A DNA stretch of 64,000 nucleotides from Zobellella endophytica (GCF_003012775.1 NZ_PXYG01000012.1:1-64000); one strand, 5' to 3'; shown: positions 37,120 to 46,993, counted from the first letter of the stretch. The notes: generated by a model not told the origin, from the sequence alone. Translations and numbers: made by a program.

Positions 37120-39927
37120 CTACGCCGAGGCCTCGTCCACCAGATAGAGGATGGACTCGTAGTTGATGCCGCTGTGGTGGCTGAGGCCCAGCTCGCAGGT
37201 GCGGCTGTTGCTCACCCCCCGGGTGCAGCCGGCGGGCACCTGGGCGCGCAGCGGCTTCAGGGCCGAGGCGTTGAGCTCGGGGGTGGTGAAGCCCTTGTCG
37301 CCGGCGAAGCCGCAGCACTCGATATGCTCCGGCACCACCACCCGGGCGGCGCAGCGTTTGGCCAGTTCCAGCATCTTGTCGGCCAGCCCCAGGTGCCGGC
37401 TGCTGCAGGTGATGTGCAGCAAGACCGTCTCCTGCACCGGCTTCAGTTCGAGCCGGTCCAGCGCCTGCTCCAGGATAAACTGCACCGGCTCGAAGATGGT
37501 CAGCGGCAGCCCGGCCTGCTCCCGGCTGCGCTTGGCACAGGGGCTGGTGTCCATCAGCACCGGCCAGCGGCCCTGCTCCGACGCCTGCCACAAGTGCTCT
37601 TCCAGTTCGGCGGCCTTGCCGTCGGCCAGCGCCAACATGCCCTTGCTCTGCCAGGGCTGGCCGCAGCACAGGCTGTTCAGTTCGGCGGGCAGTATGACGT
37701 CGAAGCCGGCCCGCTCCAGCACCGCCTGGGTAACCTCGGTCAGCGGGCGACCGTCTTTGGCGCCCGGCGATTGGCCCAGGGTGCGGCTGGCGCAGGAAGG
37801 GAAGTAGACCACCCTGGGCCGGCCCGGATGCGGACCGCTGGCGCTGGGACGGTGCCGGTTGGCGGCCGGGGTTTCCGGCAGCCACAGGGGTACCTTGTTC
37901 TTGCTGGCCTTGCGCAGCCCCCGGTTGAGCTTACCCAAGGCCCGTTCGCCCAGCAGCCGGCGGCCGAGGGCGGCCGAGTTCAGGCCCATGCCCACCAGGC
38001 GGGTGGTGGCGGAAAAATGATCCGCGGTCCAGCGGGCGATGGGCTCGAATTTGCGGTAGCGCGCGGTGCGCAGCTGTCGCACCAGATCGCCGGTGTTGAT
38101 GCCCACCGGGCAGCGCTGGGCACACAGGCCGGTGGCGGCGCAGGTGTCCACCCCCTGGTACTGGAACACCTGCTCGAGGCCGTCCTCGACCGCTTCGCCC
38201 TTGGCGGACCGGCGCTGCAGCTCGCGGAACAGCACGATGCGCTGGCGCGGGGTCAGGCTGAGATCCCGGGACGGGCACACCACCTCGCAGAAGCCGCACT
38301 CGATGCACTTGTCGACGATGTCGTCGGCGGCGGGCAGGGGCTTGAGATCCTTGAGGTGGGCCTGGTGGTCGTCGTTGAGAATGACCCCGGGGTTGAGGAT
38401 GCCGTCCGGATCGAACAGCGCCTTGATCCGCTGCATCAGGGCATAGCCGTCCTGGCCCCATTCCAGCTCCACATAGGGCGCCATATTGCGGCCGGTGCCG
38501 TGCTCGGCCTTGAGCGAGCCCTGGTATTCCACCGCCACCAGCTGGGCCACGGCGTCCATAAAGCCGCCGTAGCGGTCCAGCTCGGATGGCGAGTCGAATC
38601 CCTGGGTGAACACGAAGTGCAGGTTGCCGGCCAGGGCGTGGCCGAAGATGATGGCTTCCGAGTAGCCGAAGCGGTCGAACAGCTCGGTGAGCCTGCGCAC
38701 CGCCGGCGCCAGTTGTTCCACGGGGAACGCCACGTCCTCGATGATCACCGTGGTGCCGGTTTCGCGCACCGCGCCCACCGCCGGGAACATGCCCTTGCGC
38801 ATGGCCCAGAGGGTGGCGCAGCTGGTTTTGTCCTGGGTAAAGGGCACCTCGTTGCGGCGTTCGAAGCCGGCCACCGCCGCCATCGCCTGCTCGCACCTGG
38901 CCAGCAGCCCGGCCTCGTCGGCGCCGTGCACTTCCACCAGCAGGGCGGCGGCTTCCAGATCCAGCTCGCGGATAAAGCCGGGCATGCCCGCCTTGTCGGC
39001 GATGGATTTCAGCGCCCGGCCGTCCATCAGCTCCACCGCCGCCACTTCGGTGCCGGCCAGGGTGGTCACCGCCCGGCAGGTGGTCTCGATCTCCGGGTAC
39101 ACCAGCAGGCAGGAGGCCTTGAAGGGGTGATCCGGCACGGTGTTATAACTGACCTCGGCCATAAAGCCGAGGGTGCCTTCGGAGCCGATCATCAGATGGG
39201 CCAGGATGTCGAAGGGATCTTCAAAGTCGATCAGGGCGTTCAGGCTGTAGCCGGTGGTGTTCTTCAGCCGGTATTTGTGGCGGATGCGCTCGCTCAGCTC
39301 CCGGTTGGCCTTCACCTCCTCGCTCAGCCGTTGGAGGCCGGCCAGCAGTTCGGGCTTCTGCTCGGTGAAGCGGGCCCGGCTCTGTGGGTCCCGGGTGTCG
39401 AGCCGGGTACCGTCCGCCAGCACCAGGCTGAGGCCGTGCAGGGTCTGGTAGGAATTCTGGGCGGTGCCGCAGCACATGCCGGAGGCGTTGTTGGCGGCGA
39501 TGCCGCCGATCTTGCAGCTGTTGATGGACGCCGGATCCGGCCCTATCTTGCGCCCGAAGGGGGCCAGGTAGCGGTTGGCGTCGGCGCCGATCACTCCGGG
39601 TTGCAGGGCGATCTGCCGGCCGTTCTCAATAATTTTGTGCTTGCGCCAGTCGTCGGTGAGGGTGATCAGCACCGAGTCGGACACCGCCTGGCCCGACAGG
39701 CTGGTGCCGGCGGCGCGGAAGGTGCAGTGGATGCGGTGCTGGCGGCACAGTTGGAGTACCCGCACCACTTCGTCGGTGCTTGCCAGGCGCAGCACCATCC
39801 TGGGGACCAGCCGGTAGAAGCTGGCGTCGGTGCCGTAGGCCAGGCACAGGGACGGATCCTGGATGATGCGCCCGGCGGGCAGAAAGCCGGCCAGCGCCTC
39901 GGCCAGTTGTTGGTAACGGGGTTCCAT
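37120..39927 (-). CDS. dld: FAD/Fe-S D-lactate dehydrogenase, Dld-II type
   Basis: The 935-residue protein matches the fused glycolate/lactate oxidase architecture of Shewanella Dld-II. The N-terminal PCMH-type FAD domain has FRAAGTSLSGQAVSD and SCKIGGIAANNASGM, and an FAD-oxidase C domain follows. Two 4Fe-4S motifs (CIECGFCEVVCPSR, CAATGLCAQRCPVGI) lead to two CCG domains (CCGQPWQS, CCGFAGDKG). It oxidises D-lactate and passes electrons to quinone. It lies at the end of the lld cluster, and its start overlaps the stop of the preceding mini-ORF (TGATG). Confidence 0.9.
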   Translation of the reverse strand: MEPRYQQLAEALAGFLPAGRIIQDPSLCLAYGTDASFYRLVPRMVLRLASTDEVVRVLQLCRQHRIHCTFRAAGTSLSGQAVSDSVLITLTDDWRKHKIIENGRQIALQPGVIGADANRYLAPFGRKIGPDPASINSCKIGGIAANNASGMCCGTAQNSYQTLHGLSLVLADGTRLDTRDPQSRARFTEQKPELLAGLQRLSEEVKANRELSERIRHKYRLKNTTGYSLNALIDFEDPFDILAHLMIGSEGTLGFMAEVSYNTVPDHPFKASCLLVYPEIETTCRAVTTLAGTEVAAVELMDGRALKSIADKAGMPGFIRELDLEAAALLVEVHGADEAGLLARCEQAMAAVAGFERRNEVPFTQDKTSCATLWAMRKGMFPAVGAVRETGTTVIIEDVAFPVEQLAPAVRRLTELFDRFGYSEAIIFGHALAGNLHFVFTQGFDSPSELDRYGGFMDAVAQLVAVEYQGSLKAEHGTGRNMAPYVELEWGQDGYALMQRIKALFDPDGILNPGVILNDDHQAHLKDLKPLPAADDIVDKCIECGFCEVVCPSRDLSLTPRQRIVLFRELQRRSAKGEAVEDGLEQVFQYQGVDTCAATGLCAQRCPVGINTGDLVRQLRTARYRKFEPIARWTADHFSATTRLVGMGLNSAALGRRLLGERALGKLNRGLRKASKNKVPLWLPETPAANRHRPSASGPHPGRPRVVYFPSCASRTLGQSPGAKDGRPLTEVTQAVLERAGFDVILPAELNSLCCGQPWQSKGMLALADGKAAELEEHLWQASEQGRWPVLMDTSPCAKRSREQAGLPLTIFEPVQFILEQALDRLELKPVQETVLLHITCSSRHLGLADKMLELAKRCAARVVVPEHIECCGFAGDKGFTTPELNASALKPLRAQVPAGCTRGVSNSRTCELGLSHHSGINYESILYLVDEASA

Positions 39928-40013
39928 CAGGCATCCTCCAGGATCAGCACCAGCAGCTCCTTGGGCCCTTGGGCGCCATAGGCCAGGGTTTGTTGGGGTA
40001 TGAGCGCGGTCAT
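39927..40013 (-). CDS. 28-residue mini-ORF duplicating the LldG C-terminus
   Basis: The frame MTALIPQQTLAYGAQGPKEL plus eight residues (LVLILEDA) repeats the last 23 residues of LldG (QQTLAYGAHGPKELLVLFLEDA) with few changes. Its ATG overlaps the lldG stop (TAATG) and its stop overlaps the dld start (TGATG), so all three are coupled. It probably arose by tandem duplication of the lldG 3' end. Whether the peptide has a role, or only preserves coupling to dld, is unknown. Confidence 0.55.
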   Translation of the reverse strand: MTALIPQQTLAYGAQGPKELLVLILEDA

Positions 40014-40663
40014 TATGCGTCCTCCAGGAACAGCACCAGCAGTTCCTTGGGCCCGTGGGCGCCGTAGGCCAGGGTCTGCTGGATATCGGCGGTCTTGGAC
40101 GGGCCGGACACCAGCAGCAGGTTGGTGGGCATGCCGCTGTTCCAGCCCTGGGCGGCCATCATGGCCGGCAGGTTGGGGTGCAGGGTGGAGGCCTTGAGGA
40201 TGGCGATATGGCGCGGCGGCACCAGCGACAGGGTGCGCGGCTCGGCCGGGCCCGGCCACAGCACCAGGGTGCCGGTGGCGGCGATGGCGCCGTGGCAGCC
40301 GGTGATGCCCGCGTCTACCCGGTTGAACAGCTCGTCCTTCCAGGCTTCCAGGGGGCGGTCGAACAGTAGCTGTTCGGCGCCGGCCAGGGCCTGGCTTATT
40401 TCCCGGAAGAAGTCGCCGCCGGTGCCGGTGGCGACGCGCTGGAGACCGGCCTGTTCCACATGATGTTTCAGGGTGGCGATCAGTTCGGCCCGGGGCAGGC
40501 GGCGCACCTCGGCGTGGTTCTGCTCCAGCAGTTCGGTCAGGCGGGCCAGCATTTCCGCCTGCTCGCTCTGGTTCCAGATGGGATAGTCCGGGTCGTTCAC
40601 CGGCAGCGGCCGGGCCTGGGCCTGGCGCAGCCGGTCGAGAATGGCGTGACGGGCGTTCGACAT
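40013..40663 (-). CDS. lldG: L-lactate utilisation protein LldG (LutC)
   Basis: A 216-residue LutC/YkgG-type (DUF162) protein, the third subunit of the iron-sulfur L-lactate dehydrogenase LldEFG. Family motifs include GITGCHGAIAATGTLVLWPGPAEPRTLSLVPPRHI. I chose the ATG sharing its A with the lldF stop (TAATG). A longer frame in the same register is a shadow of lldF. Its 3' end is duplicated as the mini-ORF behind it. Confidence 0.92.
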   Translation of the reverse strand: MSNARHAILDRLRQAQARPLPVNDPDYPIWNQSEQAEMLARLTELLEQNHAEVRRLPRAELIATLKHHVEQAGLQRVATGTGGDFFREISQALAGAEQLLFDRPLEAWKDELFNRVDAGITGCHGAIAATGTLVLWPGPAEPRTLSLVPPRHIAILKASTLHPNLPAMMAAQGWNSGMPTNLLLVSGPSKTADIQQTLAYGAHGPKELLVLFLEDA

Positions 40664-42081
40664 TACTTGTTCCTCTCGGCCATAAGCTCGCGCAGGGTCC
40701 TGGCGGCGGGTTGGGGGGCGGTGCGGCAGCGGGTCCAGGGGCCCAGTTTCTTCGGCATCAGGCCGCGCAGCCTCGTTGCGCACCAGGTCAGCATACGGTA
40801 CAGGGCCGGGCGGCTGGTGACCAGGCCGAAGCTGCGCCAGATCAAGGCTTCGGTGCGGCTGGCCGCCGCCTTCTGGCCGCGCAGGGGCGGCACGCCGGGG
40901 CGCGGGTCCTGCTTGGCCTCGTGGCGCAGCCGCTGCAGCAGCTCGGGGATGGGAATGCGCACCGGGCACACCTCGCCGCAGGCGCCGCACAGGCTGGAGG
41001 CGGTGGGCAGATCCTTGGTGGCTTCCAGCCCCATCAGGTGGGGCGAGATGATCTTGCCGATGGGGCCCGGATAGACGGTGCCGTAGGCGTGGCCGCCGAT
41101 GCGGGTGTACACCGGGCAGTGGTTCATGCAGGCGCCGCAGCGGATGCACTGCAGGGTCTTGCGCATTTCCTCGTCCACGAAGGCCTGGCTGCGGCCGTTG
41201 TCGAGCAGCACCAGGTGCACTTCCCTGGGGCCGTCCAACTCATCGTCCTTGCGCGGGCCGCTGATCATATTGAAATAGGTGGTGATGGTCTGGCCGGTGG
41301 CGGAGCGGGTGAGGGCGCTGAACAGCGGCGGCACGTCGGCCAGGAACTCCACCACTTTCTCGATGCCGGTGATGGCGATATGCACCTCGGGCACCGTGGT
41401 GCACATGCGGCCGTTGCCTTCGTTTTCCACCAGGCAGAGGGTGCCGGTTTCGGCCACCGCGAAGTTGACGCCGGACACCCCGATGTGGGCCTCGCGGAAT
41501 TTTTCGCGCAGCACATTGCGGCCGGTCTGGATCAGGGTATCCACGTCCAGGGTATGCTGGAAGCCGGGCACGTGTTCGGCGAACAGGTCCGCCACCTGCC
41601 GCTTGTTCTTGTGGATGGCGGGCATGATGATGTGGGACGGGGTCTCGTTGCCGAGCTGGACGATATATTCGCCCATGTCGCTTTCCAGGCAGCGGATGCC
41701 TTCTTTTTCCATCTGGTGGTTGAGCTCGATTTCCTCGCTCACCATGGACTTGCCCTTCACCGCCAGGGTGCCGCCGTGGGACCGGATGATGTCGGCGAAG
41801 AGGGCGTTGGCCTGCTCGGCGTTTTCGGCCCAGTGCACCCGGATGCCGTTGGCGGTGCAGTTGGCTTCCAGTTGCTCCAGCAGCTCGGGCAGCTTGCTCA
41901 GGCAGCGCTGGCGGATGGCCTCGGCCCGGTCGCGGATGGCCTTTTCCTCGTCGGCGTCGGCGAAGGCAGACTTGCGCTTGTCGCGCAGGTAGTCCATGGC
42001 GCCGCGGAAGTTGGCGCGCAGCTCCGGGTTGGCCAGGGCTGCCTCGGCCTGGGGATGGAACAGTTGTGGTTTATTGTGCAT
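40663..42081 (-). CDS. lldF: L-lactate utilisation iron-sulfur protein LldF (LutB)
   Basis: A 472-residue subunit with a DUF162-like domain and two 4Fe-4S clusters in CIRCGACMNHCPVYTRIGGH and CGACGEVCPVRIP. The stretch GVNFAVAETGTLCLVENEGNGR is diagnostic of LutB/LldF. With LldE and LldG it oxidises L-lactate to pyruvate. The gene overlaps lldE by 11 bp and lldG by one base. Confidence 0.95.
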   Translation of the reverse strand: MHNKPQLFHPQAEAALANPELRANFRGAMDYLRDKRKSAFADADEEKAIRDRAEAIRQRCLSKLPELLEQLEANCTANGIRVHWAENAEQANALFADIIRSHGGTLAVKGKSMVSEEIELNHQMEKEGIRCLESDMGEYIVQLGNETPSHIIMPAIHKNKRQVADLFAEHVPGFQHTLDVDTLIQTGRNVLREKFREAHIGVSGVNFAVAETGTLCLVENEGNGRMCTTVPEVHIAITGIEKVVEFLADVPPLFSALTRSATGQTITTYFNMISGPRKDDELDGPREVHLVLLDNGRSQAFVDEEMRKTLQCIRCGACMNHCPVYTRIGGHAYGTVYPGPIGKIISPHLMGLEATKDLPTASSLCGACGEVCPVRIPIPELLQRLRHEAKQDPRPGVPPLRGQKAAASRTEALIWRSFGLVTSRPALYRMLTWCATRLRGLMPKKLGPWTRCRTAPQPAARTLRELMAERNK

Positions 42082-42850
42082 GAGGTCCCTCCAGCCGACC
42101 GAGCAGGAAACTGGCCAGGTGAATGCCCTTCATCTCTTTCTTCTGGTATTCGAAGGCGCCGTTGATATTGAGCAGGCAGCCCCAGTCGGCGCTGATGAGC
42201 TGGGCGGCACCGGTGTCGTTCAGGTGCTGGGTCTTGTCCTGCACCATGGCTTCGCTGATGGCCGGGTGGCGCACCGAGAAGGTGCCGCCGAAGCCGCAGC
42301 ATTCGCTCTCGTAGGCCTGCTCGCGCAGCTCCACCCGGTCCAGCTGGCCCAGCAGTTGGCGGGCGGTGACGTGCACCTTCATCTCCCGGCGGGCGGCGCA
42401 GGAGGTATGCAGCACCACCGAGGTGGCCGGGCCCTGGTCGCTGAGCCGGATGCGGCAGACCTGCACCAGGAATTCGGTCAGTTCGAATACCCGATCACAG
42501 AATTGATTGACCCGTTGTTCGTGTTCGCTGCCGGCGAACAGCCGGCGGTAGTGGTGGTGCATCATGCCGCCGCAGGAGCCCGACAGCACCACCACCGGCC
42601 AGGGCTCGGGGAACAGTGCCATCTGGCTCAGGGCCGTGGTCCTGGCGTCGTCTTCGTAGCCGGAGGAGTAGGCGGGCTGGCCGCAGCAGCTCTGTTTGGG
42701 CACGTAGATGACTTCGACCCCGGCCAGCTCCAGCAGGCGGATGGCATCCAGCCCGCTCTGGGGCGAGAACATGTCCACCAGGCAGGTGGCGTAGATATAC
42801 ACCTTTTCTGGTTTGGCCGGGTAGATACGGATAGCGGACGACATAGACAT
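42071..42850 (-). CDS. lldE: L-lactate utilisation protein LldE (LutA)
   Basis: A 259-residue protein of two CCG domains (CCGQPAYSSG and CCGFGGTFSVRH) of the LutA/YkgE family, the electron-carrying subunit of LldEFG. It is the first gene after a repeat-filled gap downstream of lldP. An in-frame second ATG after the first two codons makes the exact start uncertain by a few residues. Confidence 0.94.
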   Translation of the reverse strand: MSMSSAIRIYPAKPEKVYIYATCLVDMFSPQSGLDAIRLLELAGVEVIYVPKQSCCGQPAYSSGYEDDARTTALSQMALFPEPWPVVVLSGSCGGMMHHHYRRLFAGSEHEQRVNQFCDRVFELTEFLVQVCRIRLSDQGPATSVVLHTSCAARREMKVHVTARQLLGQLDRVELREQAYESECCGFGGTFSVRHPAISEAMVQDKTQHLNDTGAAQLISADWGCLLNINGAFEYQKKEMKGIHLASFLLGRLEGPHAQ

Positions 42851-43180
42851 TTACCTTCAGTTTTTAACAGAATTTGACAGCCCGGGAGTGGTCGACCAAA
42901 GGGCCGACTCCGCCGACACGCTGTTGGACTTGCTCTCGCCCTTTCAGCCTGCTGCGAACATTCACTGGATGTTCGGTCAGGCTGAAAGGGCTCGTCATGG
43001 CGAGCAAGCTCGCCCCTGTACGCTCGGACACGCCTTCCCTGGCGTGTCACGGTCGGCTGAGCCGGTCCCTTTGTTCTCCTTCCGGCCTTTGAGTGGCCTG
43101 CATGGGCCCGGAAGTCTGTCAGCCACCTGTATTGCTTCATCTTTTTATGCAGGGAGCCGGGTTTGTCCCGGCTCGGTCTG
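42851..43180. other. Gene-free gap between lldP and lldE
   Basis: This 330-bp stretch contains the large palindromic repeat described separately and no credible coding frame. No obvious internal promoter was identified on the minus strand. Confidence 0.6.
42896..43073. repeat. Long palindromic intergenic repeat between lldP and lldE
   Basis: Nested inverted repeats fill the gap. The outer pair AAAGGGCCGAC... / ...GGTCCCTTT is imperfect. Perfect inner pairs are CCCTTTCAGCCTG / CAGGCTGAAAGGG, GAACAT / ATGTTC and GACACGCC / GGCGTGTC. The edge CTCCGCCGACACGCTG is shared with the element in the urtA-urtB gap. It lies in the transcribed spacer and may modulate lldP versus lldEFG expression. Confidence 0.7.
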
Positions 43181-44881
43181 TCAGGATAACTTCAACAAGG
43201 GATCCGAGATGCCCAGGCCATAGATGGCGATCATGCCGATGATGCCGATGGCCACCAGGTAGTAGAGGGTGGGCAGGGCGGTCTTGCGCAGCGTGGTGCC
43301 TTCCCGGCCCAGCAGGCCGACGGTGGCCGAGGCCGCCACCACGTTGTGGATGGCGATCATGTTGCCGGCGGCGGCGCCCACCGCCTGCAGCGCCACCACC
43401 ATGGCGGTGGAGATGCCCAGGGTCTGGGCCACCTCGAATTGGAACTGGGAGAACATCATGTTGGACACGGTATTCGAGCCGGCGATAAAGGCGCCCAGGG
43501 CACCGATGACGCCGCTGATGGCGGGGAATAAGTCGCCCACCAGGTCGGCGGCCACCTTGGCGGCCATCACCGGCATACTGGCGATGTCGGCACCGTTGAC
43601 CCCGGAGTTGATGAACAGGCGTACCATGGGCACGGTGAACATCAGCACGAAGCCGGCGCCGATCAGGGTTTTTGACGACTCATGGATGGCTGGGCCGAAG
43701 GCCTTGAGCGAACGGGTCTGGGTCAGCACCGCCACCAGGGAGACGAACACCAGGATGCCGCCGGGCAGGTACAGGGGCTGGATGCCGGCGCTGATGCCCG
43801 CCTCGCCTAGGATGTTGCTGAAGGCGATGTTCCAGCCGCTGAGCAGGGCCTTGAAGCTGTCGCTGGTACGGCTCAGCACCAGCAGCACCGGCAGCAGCAG
43901 GTAGGGGAACCAGGCCAGTCCCAGGCTGATCGGCTTTTTGGTCAGGTCGTCGGTGTTGATGGTGAGCGAGCCCAGCCATTCTGCCGGCCAGTGTTGTTCT
44001 TCCGGGAAGTCGAAGTGGCTCTTGGGCACCAGGAAGCCTTTGCGGGCGGCGGTGACCACCAGGGCCAGGCCGACCAGTCCGCCGACCAGGGAGGGGAACT
44101 CGGGGCCGAGCAGCACGCCGGTGAGGGCGTAGGGCAGGGTGAAGGCCAGCCCGGCGAAGATGGCGAACGGCAGGATTTCCAGGCCTTCCTTCCAGCTCTT
44201 GTTCTTGCCGAAGAAGCGGGTCAGCATCATGCACATGAACAGCGGCATCAGGATGCCAACGATGGCATGGGTGATGGCCACGTTGCTGGTCACGGTCTGC
44301 AGGTAGGCCTCCCAGCCCGAGCCGCCGGCGATGAGGGTGTTGTTGATGGCGCCGTTATCCAGGCCGGTGGTCACGCCGACGATGATGGGGGTGCCCACGG
44401 CGCCGAAGGAAACCGGGGTGCTCTGGATCATCATGCCCATCAGCACCGCCGCCAGGGCCGGAAAGCCCAGCGCCACCATCAGCGGGGCGGCCACGGCGGC
44501 GGGGGTGCCGAAACCGGAGGCGCCCTCGATAAAGCAGCCGAAGCACCAGGCGACGATGATAGCCTGGATGCGGCGGTCGGGAGAAATGGCGGTGAAACCG
44601 TTGCGGATGGTGGTAATGGCGCCGGTATGCTTTAAGGTGTTGAGCAGCAGTATGGCGCCGAAGATGATCCACAGCAGCGAGAGCGAAATGACAAAGCCTT
44701 GCAGGCTGGAGGCGATCACCCGGGTGGCGCTCATGTCCCAGGCCCAGAGGGCGATCACCACGGTGAGCACAAAGGCCAGTGGCATGGCACGCTTGGCCGG
44801 CCATTGCAGGCCCACCAGCAGGATGGCGGCGAGCACGATGGGCGAAAACGCCAGTAGTGCCAGTAGGGTATCATTCAGCAT
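43181..44881 (-). CDS. lldP: L-lactate permease LldP
   Basis: A 566-residue lactate:proton symporter of the LctP family with about 12-14 membrane segments. Conserved stretches include [22 protein letters not shown] and [23 protein letters not shown]. It is the first gene of the lactate cluster, followed on the same strand by lldEFG and dld. A divergent LysR gene starts 160 bp upstream. Confidence 0.96.
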   Translation of the reverse strand: MLNDTLLALLAFSPIVLAAILLVGLQWPAKRAMPLAFVLTVVIALWAWDMSATRVIASSLQGFVISLSLLWIIFGAILLLNTLKHTGAITTIRNGFTAISPDRRIQAIIVAWCFGCFIEGASGFGTPAAVAAPLMVALGFPALAAVLMGMMIQSTPVSFGAVGTPIIVGVTTGLDNGAINNTLIAGGSGWEAYLQTVTSNVAITHAIVGILMPLFMCMMLTRFFGKNKSWKEGLEILPFAIFAGLAFTLPYALTGVLLGPEFPSLVGGLVGLALVVTAARKGFLVPKSHFDFPEEQHWPAEWLGSLTINTDDLTKKPISLGLAWFPYLLLPVLLVLSRTSDSFKALLSGWNIAFSNILGEAGISAGIQPLYLPGGILVFVSLVAVLTQTRSLKAFGPAIHESSKTLIGAGFVLMFTVPMVRLFINSGVNGADIASMPVMAAKVAADLVGDLFPAISGVIGALGAFIAGSNTVSNMMFSQFQFEVAQTLGISTAMVVALQAVGAAAGNMIAIHNVVAASATVGLLGREGTTLRKTALPTLYYLVAIGIIGMIAIYGLGISDPLLKLS

Positions 44882-45040
44882 AGTTGGTCACTTCCATTGT
44901 TTTATTGGGGTCATCACAGACCGTTTTTACTGTAGGGTATTAATTGCAAGCTTGGTGTTAAGCGGATGTGACTTTAATTCCTTACTTTTTGTAGATATAT
45001 AGATTTAATGAAACTCATTGTTTCCAAAACTGGATAAATA

Positions 45041-45943
45041 ATGCCGAGAACCGATGATCTCATCCTGTTTGCCCAGGTGATCGAGCTGGGCTCCTTCAGC
45101 AAGGCGGCGGAAGCCAGCGGCCTGACCAACTCGGTGGTGAGCAAGCGCATCGCCCGGTTGGAAGAGGAGCTGGGCAGCACCCTGATCCACCGCACCACGC
45201 GGCGCCTGACGCTGAGCGAGGCGGGGCAGGTGCTGTACCAGCGGGCGCGGCTGGTGGCCCAGTCGGCCCAGGAGGCATTCGATGCCGTCACCGGCTACAG
45301 CCAGGCGCTGCAGGGACACATTCGCATGTCGGTGCCGACCATTTCCGGCGAGTTGGTGCTGGCGGAGGCGGTCGCCGAATTTTGTGAGCTGCATCCGGCT
45401 ATCTCGGTGGATATGTCGCTGGAGAACCGCTTCGTGGACCTGATTGGCGAGGGCTACGATCTGGTGATCCGCACCGGCCACCTGGACGATTCCAACCTGA
45501 TCGCCCGCCATATCCTGGACTCGCGCTGGACCATCTGTGCCGCTCCCGCTTATATTAGCCGTCACGGCAAGCCGCAAGTGCCGGAAGACTTGCTCCAACA
45601 TAACTGCCTTATCTATAGCTATCAGGAAAGCGGTGCCCGCGACTGGCTGTTCACGCGACACGGAGAGGTGTATCCGCTGCGGGTAGGCGGCAATTTTTCC
45701 ACCGACAACGCCGCCGCCTTGCGCAAGGCGGCCATCGCCGGCTTCGGCCTGGCCTATATGCCGCGCTGCCTGGTCTACCCGGATCTGCAGGCGGGCCGCC
45801 TGGTCGAGCTGCTGCCCCGCCAGGTGGGCAAGGTGCTGGGCATTTACGCGGTGTATCCCTACAGCCGCCAGCCGCCACGCAAAATCAAGCTGTTGATCGA
45901 GCACATCCGTGCCCGTTACATGGATATCAAGCATTACTTTTGA
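45041..45943 (+). CDS. LysR-family transcriptional regulator
   Basis: A 300-residue LysR protein with an N-terminal winged helix-turn-helix (FAQVIELGSFSKAAEASGLTNSVVSKRIARLEEELG) and a periplasmic-binding-like effector domain. It is divergent from lldP, so by the usual LysR logic it is a candidate regulator of lactate utilisation. It is also 12 bp upstream of an oxidoreductase gene and may be co-transcribed with it. The effector is unknown. Confidence 0.88.
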   Translation: MPRTDDLILFAQVIELGSFSKAAEASGLTNSVVSKRIARLEEELGSTLIHRTTRRLTLSEAGQVLYQRARLVAQSAQEAFDAVTGYSQALQGHIRMSVPTISGELVLAEAVAEFCELHPAISVDMSLENRFVDLIGEGYDLVIRTGHLDDSNLIARHILDSRWTICAAPAYISRHGKPQVPEDLLQHNCLIYSYQESGARDWLFTRHGEVYPLRVGGNFSTDNAAALRKAAIAGFGLAYMPRCLVYPDLQAGRLVELLPRQVGKVLGIYAVYPYSRQPPRKIKLLIEHIRARYMDIKHYF

Positions 45944-45955
45944 CGAGGTTGTCCC

Positions 45956-46993
45956 ATGATTAAAACCGCCGTGATTGGCTACGGCCAGTCCGCCAGTATT
46001 TTCCACCTGCCCTTTATCGACTGCCTGCCGGAGTTCGAGCTGGTGGCCATCTGCAGCTCCAAACCGGAGAAAGTGGCCAAGGACTGGCCCGAGGTGAAGG
46101 TGTATACCGATGCGGAGCAGATGCTGGAGGAGTCCGGGGCCCGGCTGGTGGTGATTACCGCCCCCAACGAGGTGCATTACGAGCTGGGCCGCAAGGCGCT
46201 CAACCTGGGGCTGCACGTGGTGATGGAAAAACCCATGGTGACCCAGCTGCACCAGGGGGTGGAGCTGATGAAACTGGCGGCGGCCAGGAACCTGTGCCTG
46301 ATCCCCTTCCACAACCGCCGCTGGGACAGCGACTTCCTGACCATTCGCAAGCTGATTGCCGACAACAAGCTGGGTACCATCCACAGTTTCGAGTCCCACT
46401 ACGACCGCTTTCGGCCGACCCCGCGCCAGCGCTGGCGCGAGCTGCCCGGTGAAGGGGTGGGCACCTGGTTCGATCTGGGCGCCCACCTGGTGGATCAGGC
46501 GCTGGTGCTGTTCGGCAAGCCGCTGGCGGTAACCGGCCGCTGCCTGGCGCTGCGTCCTGGCTCGCCGGTCACCGATTACTTCCATGTGCAGCTGCATTAC
46601 AGCGACAAGGAGGTGCTGCTGCATTCCAGCCCCTACCATCCGGGGCCGACCCTGCGCTTCAAGCTGCAGGGGGAGCTGGGCTGCTACATCAAGCTCGGTT
46701 TCGATCCCCAGGAAGAGCGGCTGCGCGACGGCATAGTGCCGGACTCGCCCTACCTGGCGAAGGAAGCGGAAAGCGATTACGGCACCTTCTATTCCGACGC
46801 CGAACCCGAGGTGATCGAGTCGGTGGTGGGCGGTTACCGCTATTTCTACGAAGCCACCGCCAAGGCCATCCGCGGCGAAGGCCCGCTGCCGGTGACGGTG
46901 CAGGACGCGCTGGACGGGCTCAACATCATCAACCTGGCGGAAAAAAGCACGGTGGAAGGCCGCACCCTGCCGGTGGGCTCGACCACCTTCTGA
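45956..46993 (+). CDS. Gfo/Idh/MocA-family oxidoreductase
   Basis: A 345-residue NAD(P)-dependent sugar or inositol-type dehydrogenase. The N-terminal Rossmann fold has AVIGYGQSASIFHLPF and the catalytic Lys is in the EKPM motif (VVMEKPMVTQ). It resembles E. coli YdgJ/YhhX-type proteins. The true substrate cannot be read from the sequence. It lies 12 bp downstream of a LysR gene, likely in one operon, and is followed by a strong terminator. Confidence 0.88.
   Translation: MIKTAVIGYGQSASIFHLPFIDCLPEFELVAICSSKPEKVAKDWPEVKVYTDAEQMLEESGARLVVITAPNEVHYELGRKALNLGLHVVMEKPMVTQLHQGVELMKLAAARNLCLIPFHNRRWDSDFLTIRKLIADNKLGTIHSFESHYDRFRPTPRQRWRELPGEGVGTWFDLGAHLVDQALVLFGKPLAVTGRCLALRPGSPVTDYFHVQLHYSDKEVLLHSSPYHPGPTLRFKLQGELGCYIKLGFDPQEERLRDGIVPDSPYLAKEAESDYGTFYSDAEPEVIESVVGGYRYFYEATAKAIRGEGPLPVTVQDALDGLNIINLAEKSTVEGRTLPVGSTTF

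Noticed and set aside
37054-39981. A 975-codon plus-strand frame opposite dld
   Set aside because: It is the antisense shadow of a high-GC gene. Its composition is rich in Gly, His and Gln without any domain, while the minus strand encodes an obvious Dld-II.
42896-43073. CRISPR-like array
   Set aside because: The repeats are inverted and nested rather than direct and evenly spaced, and no cas genes are nearby. No CRISPR array was seen anywhere in the window.
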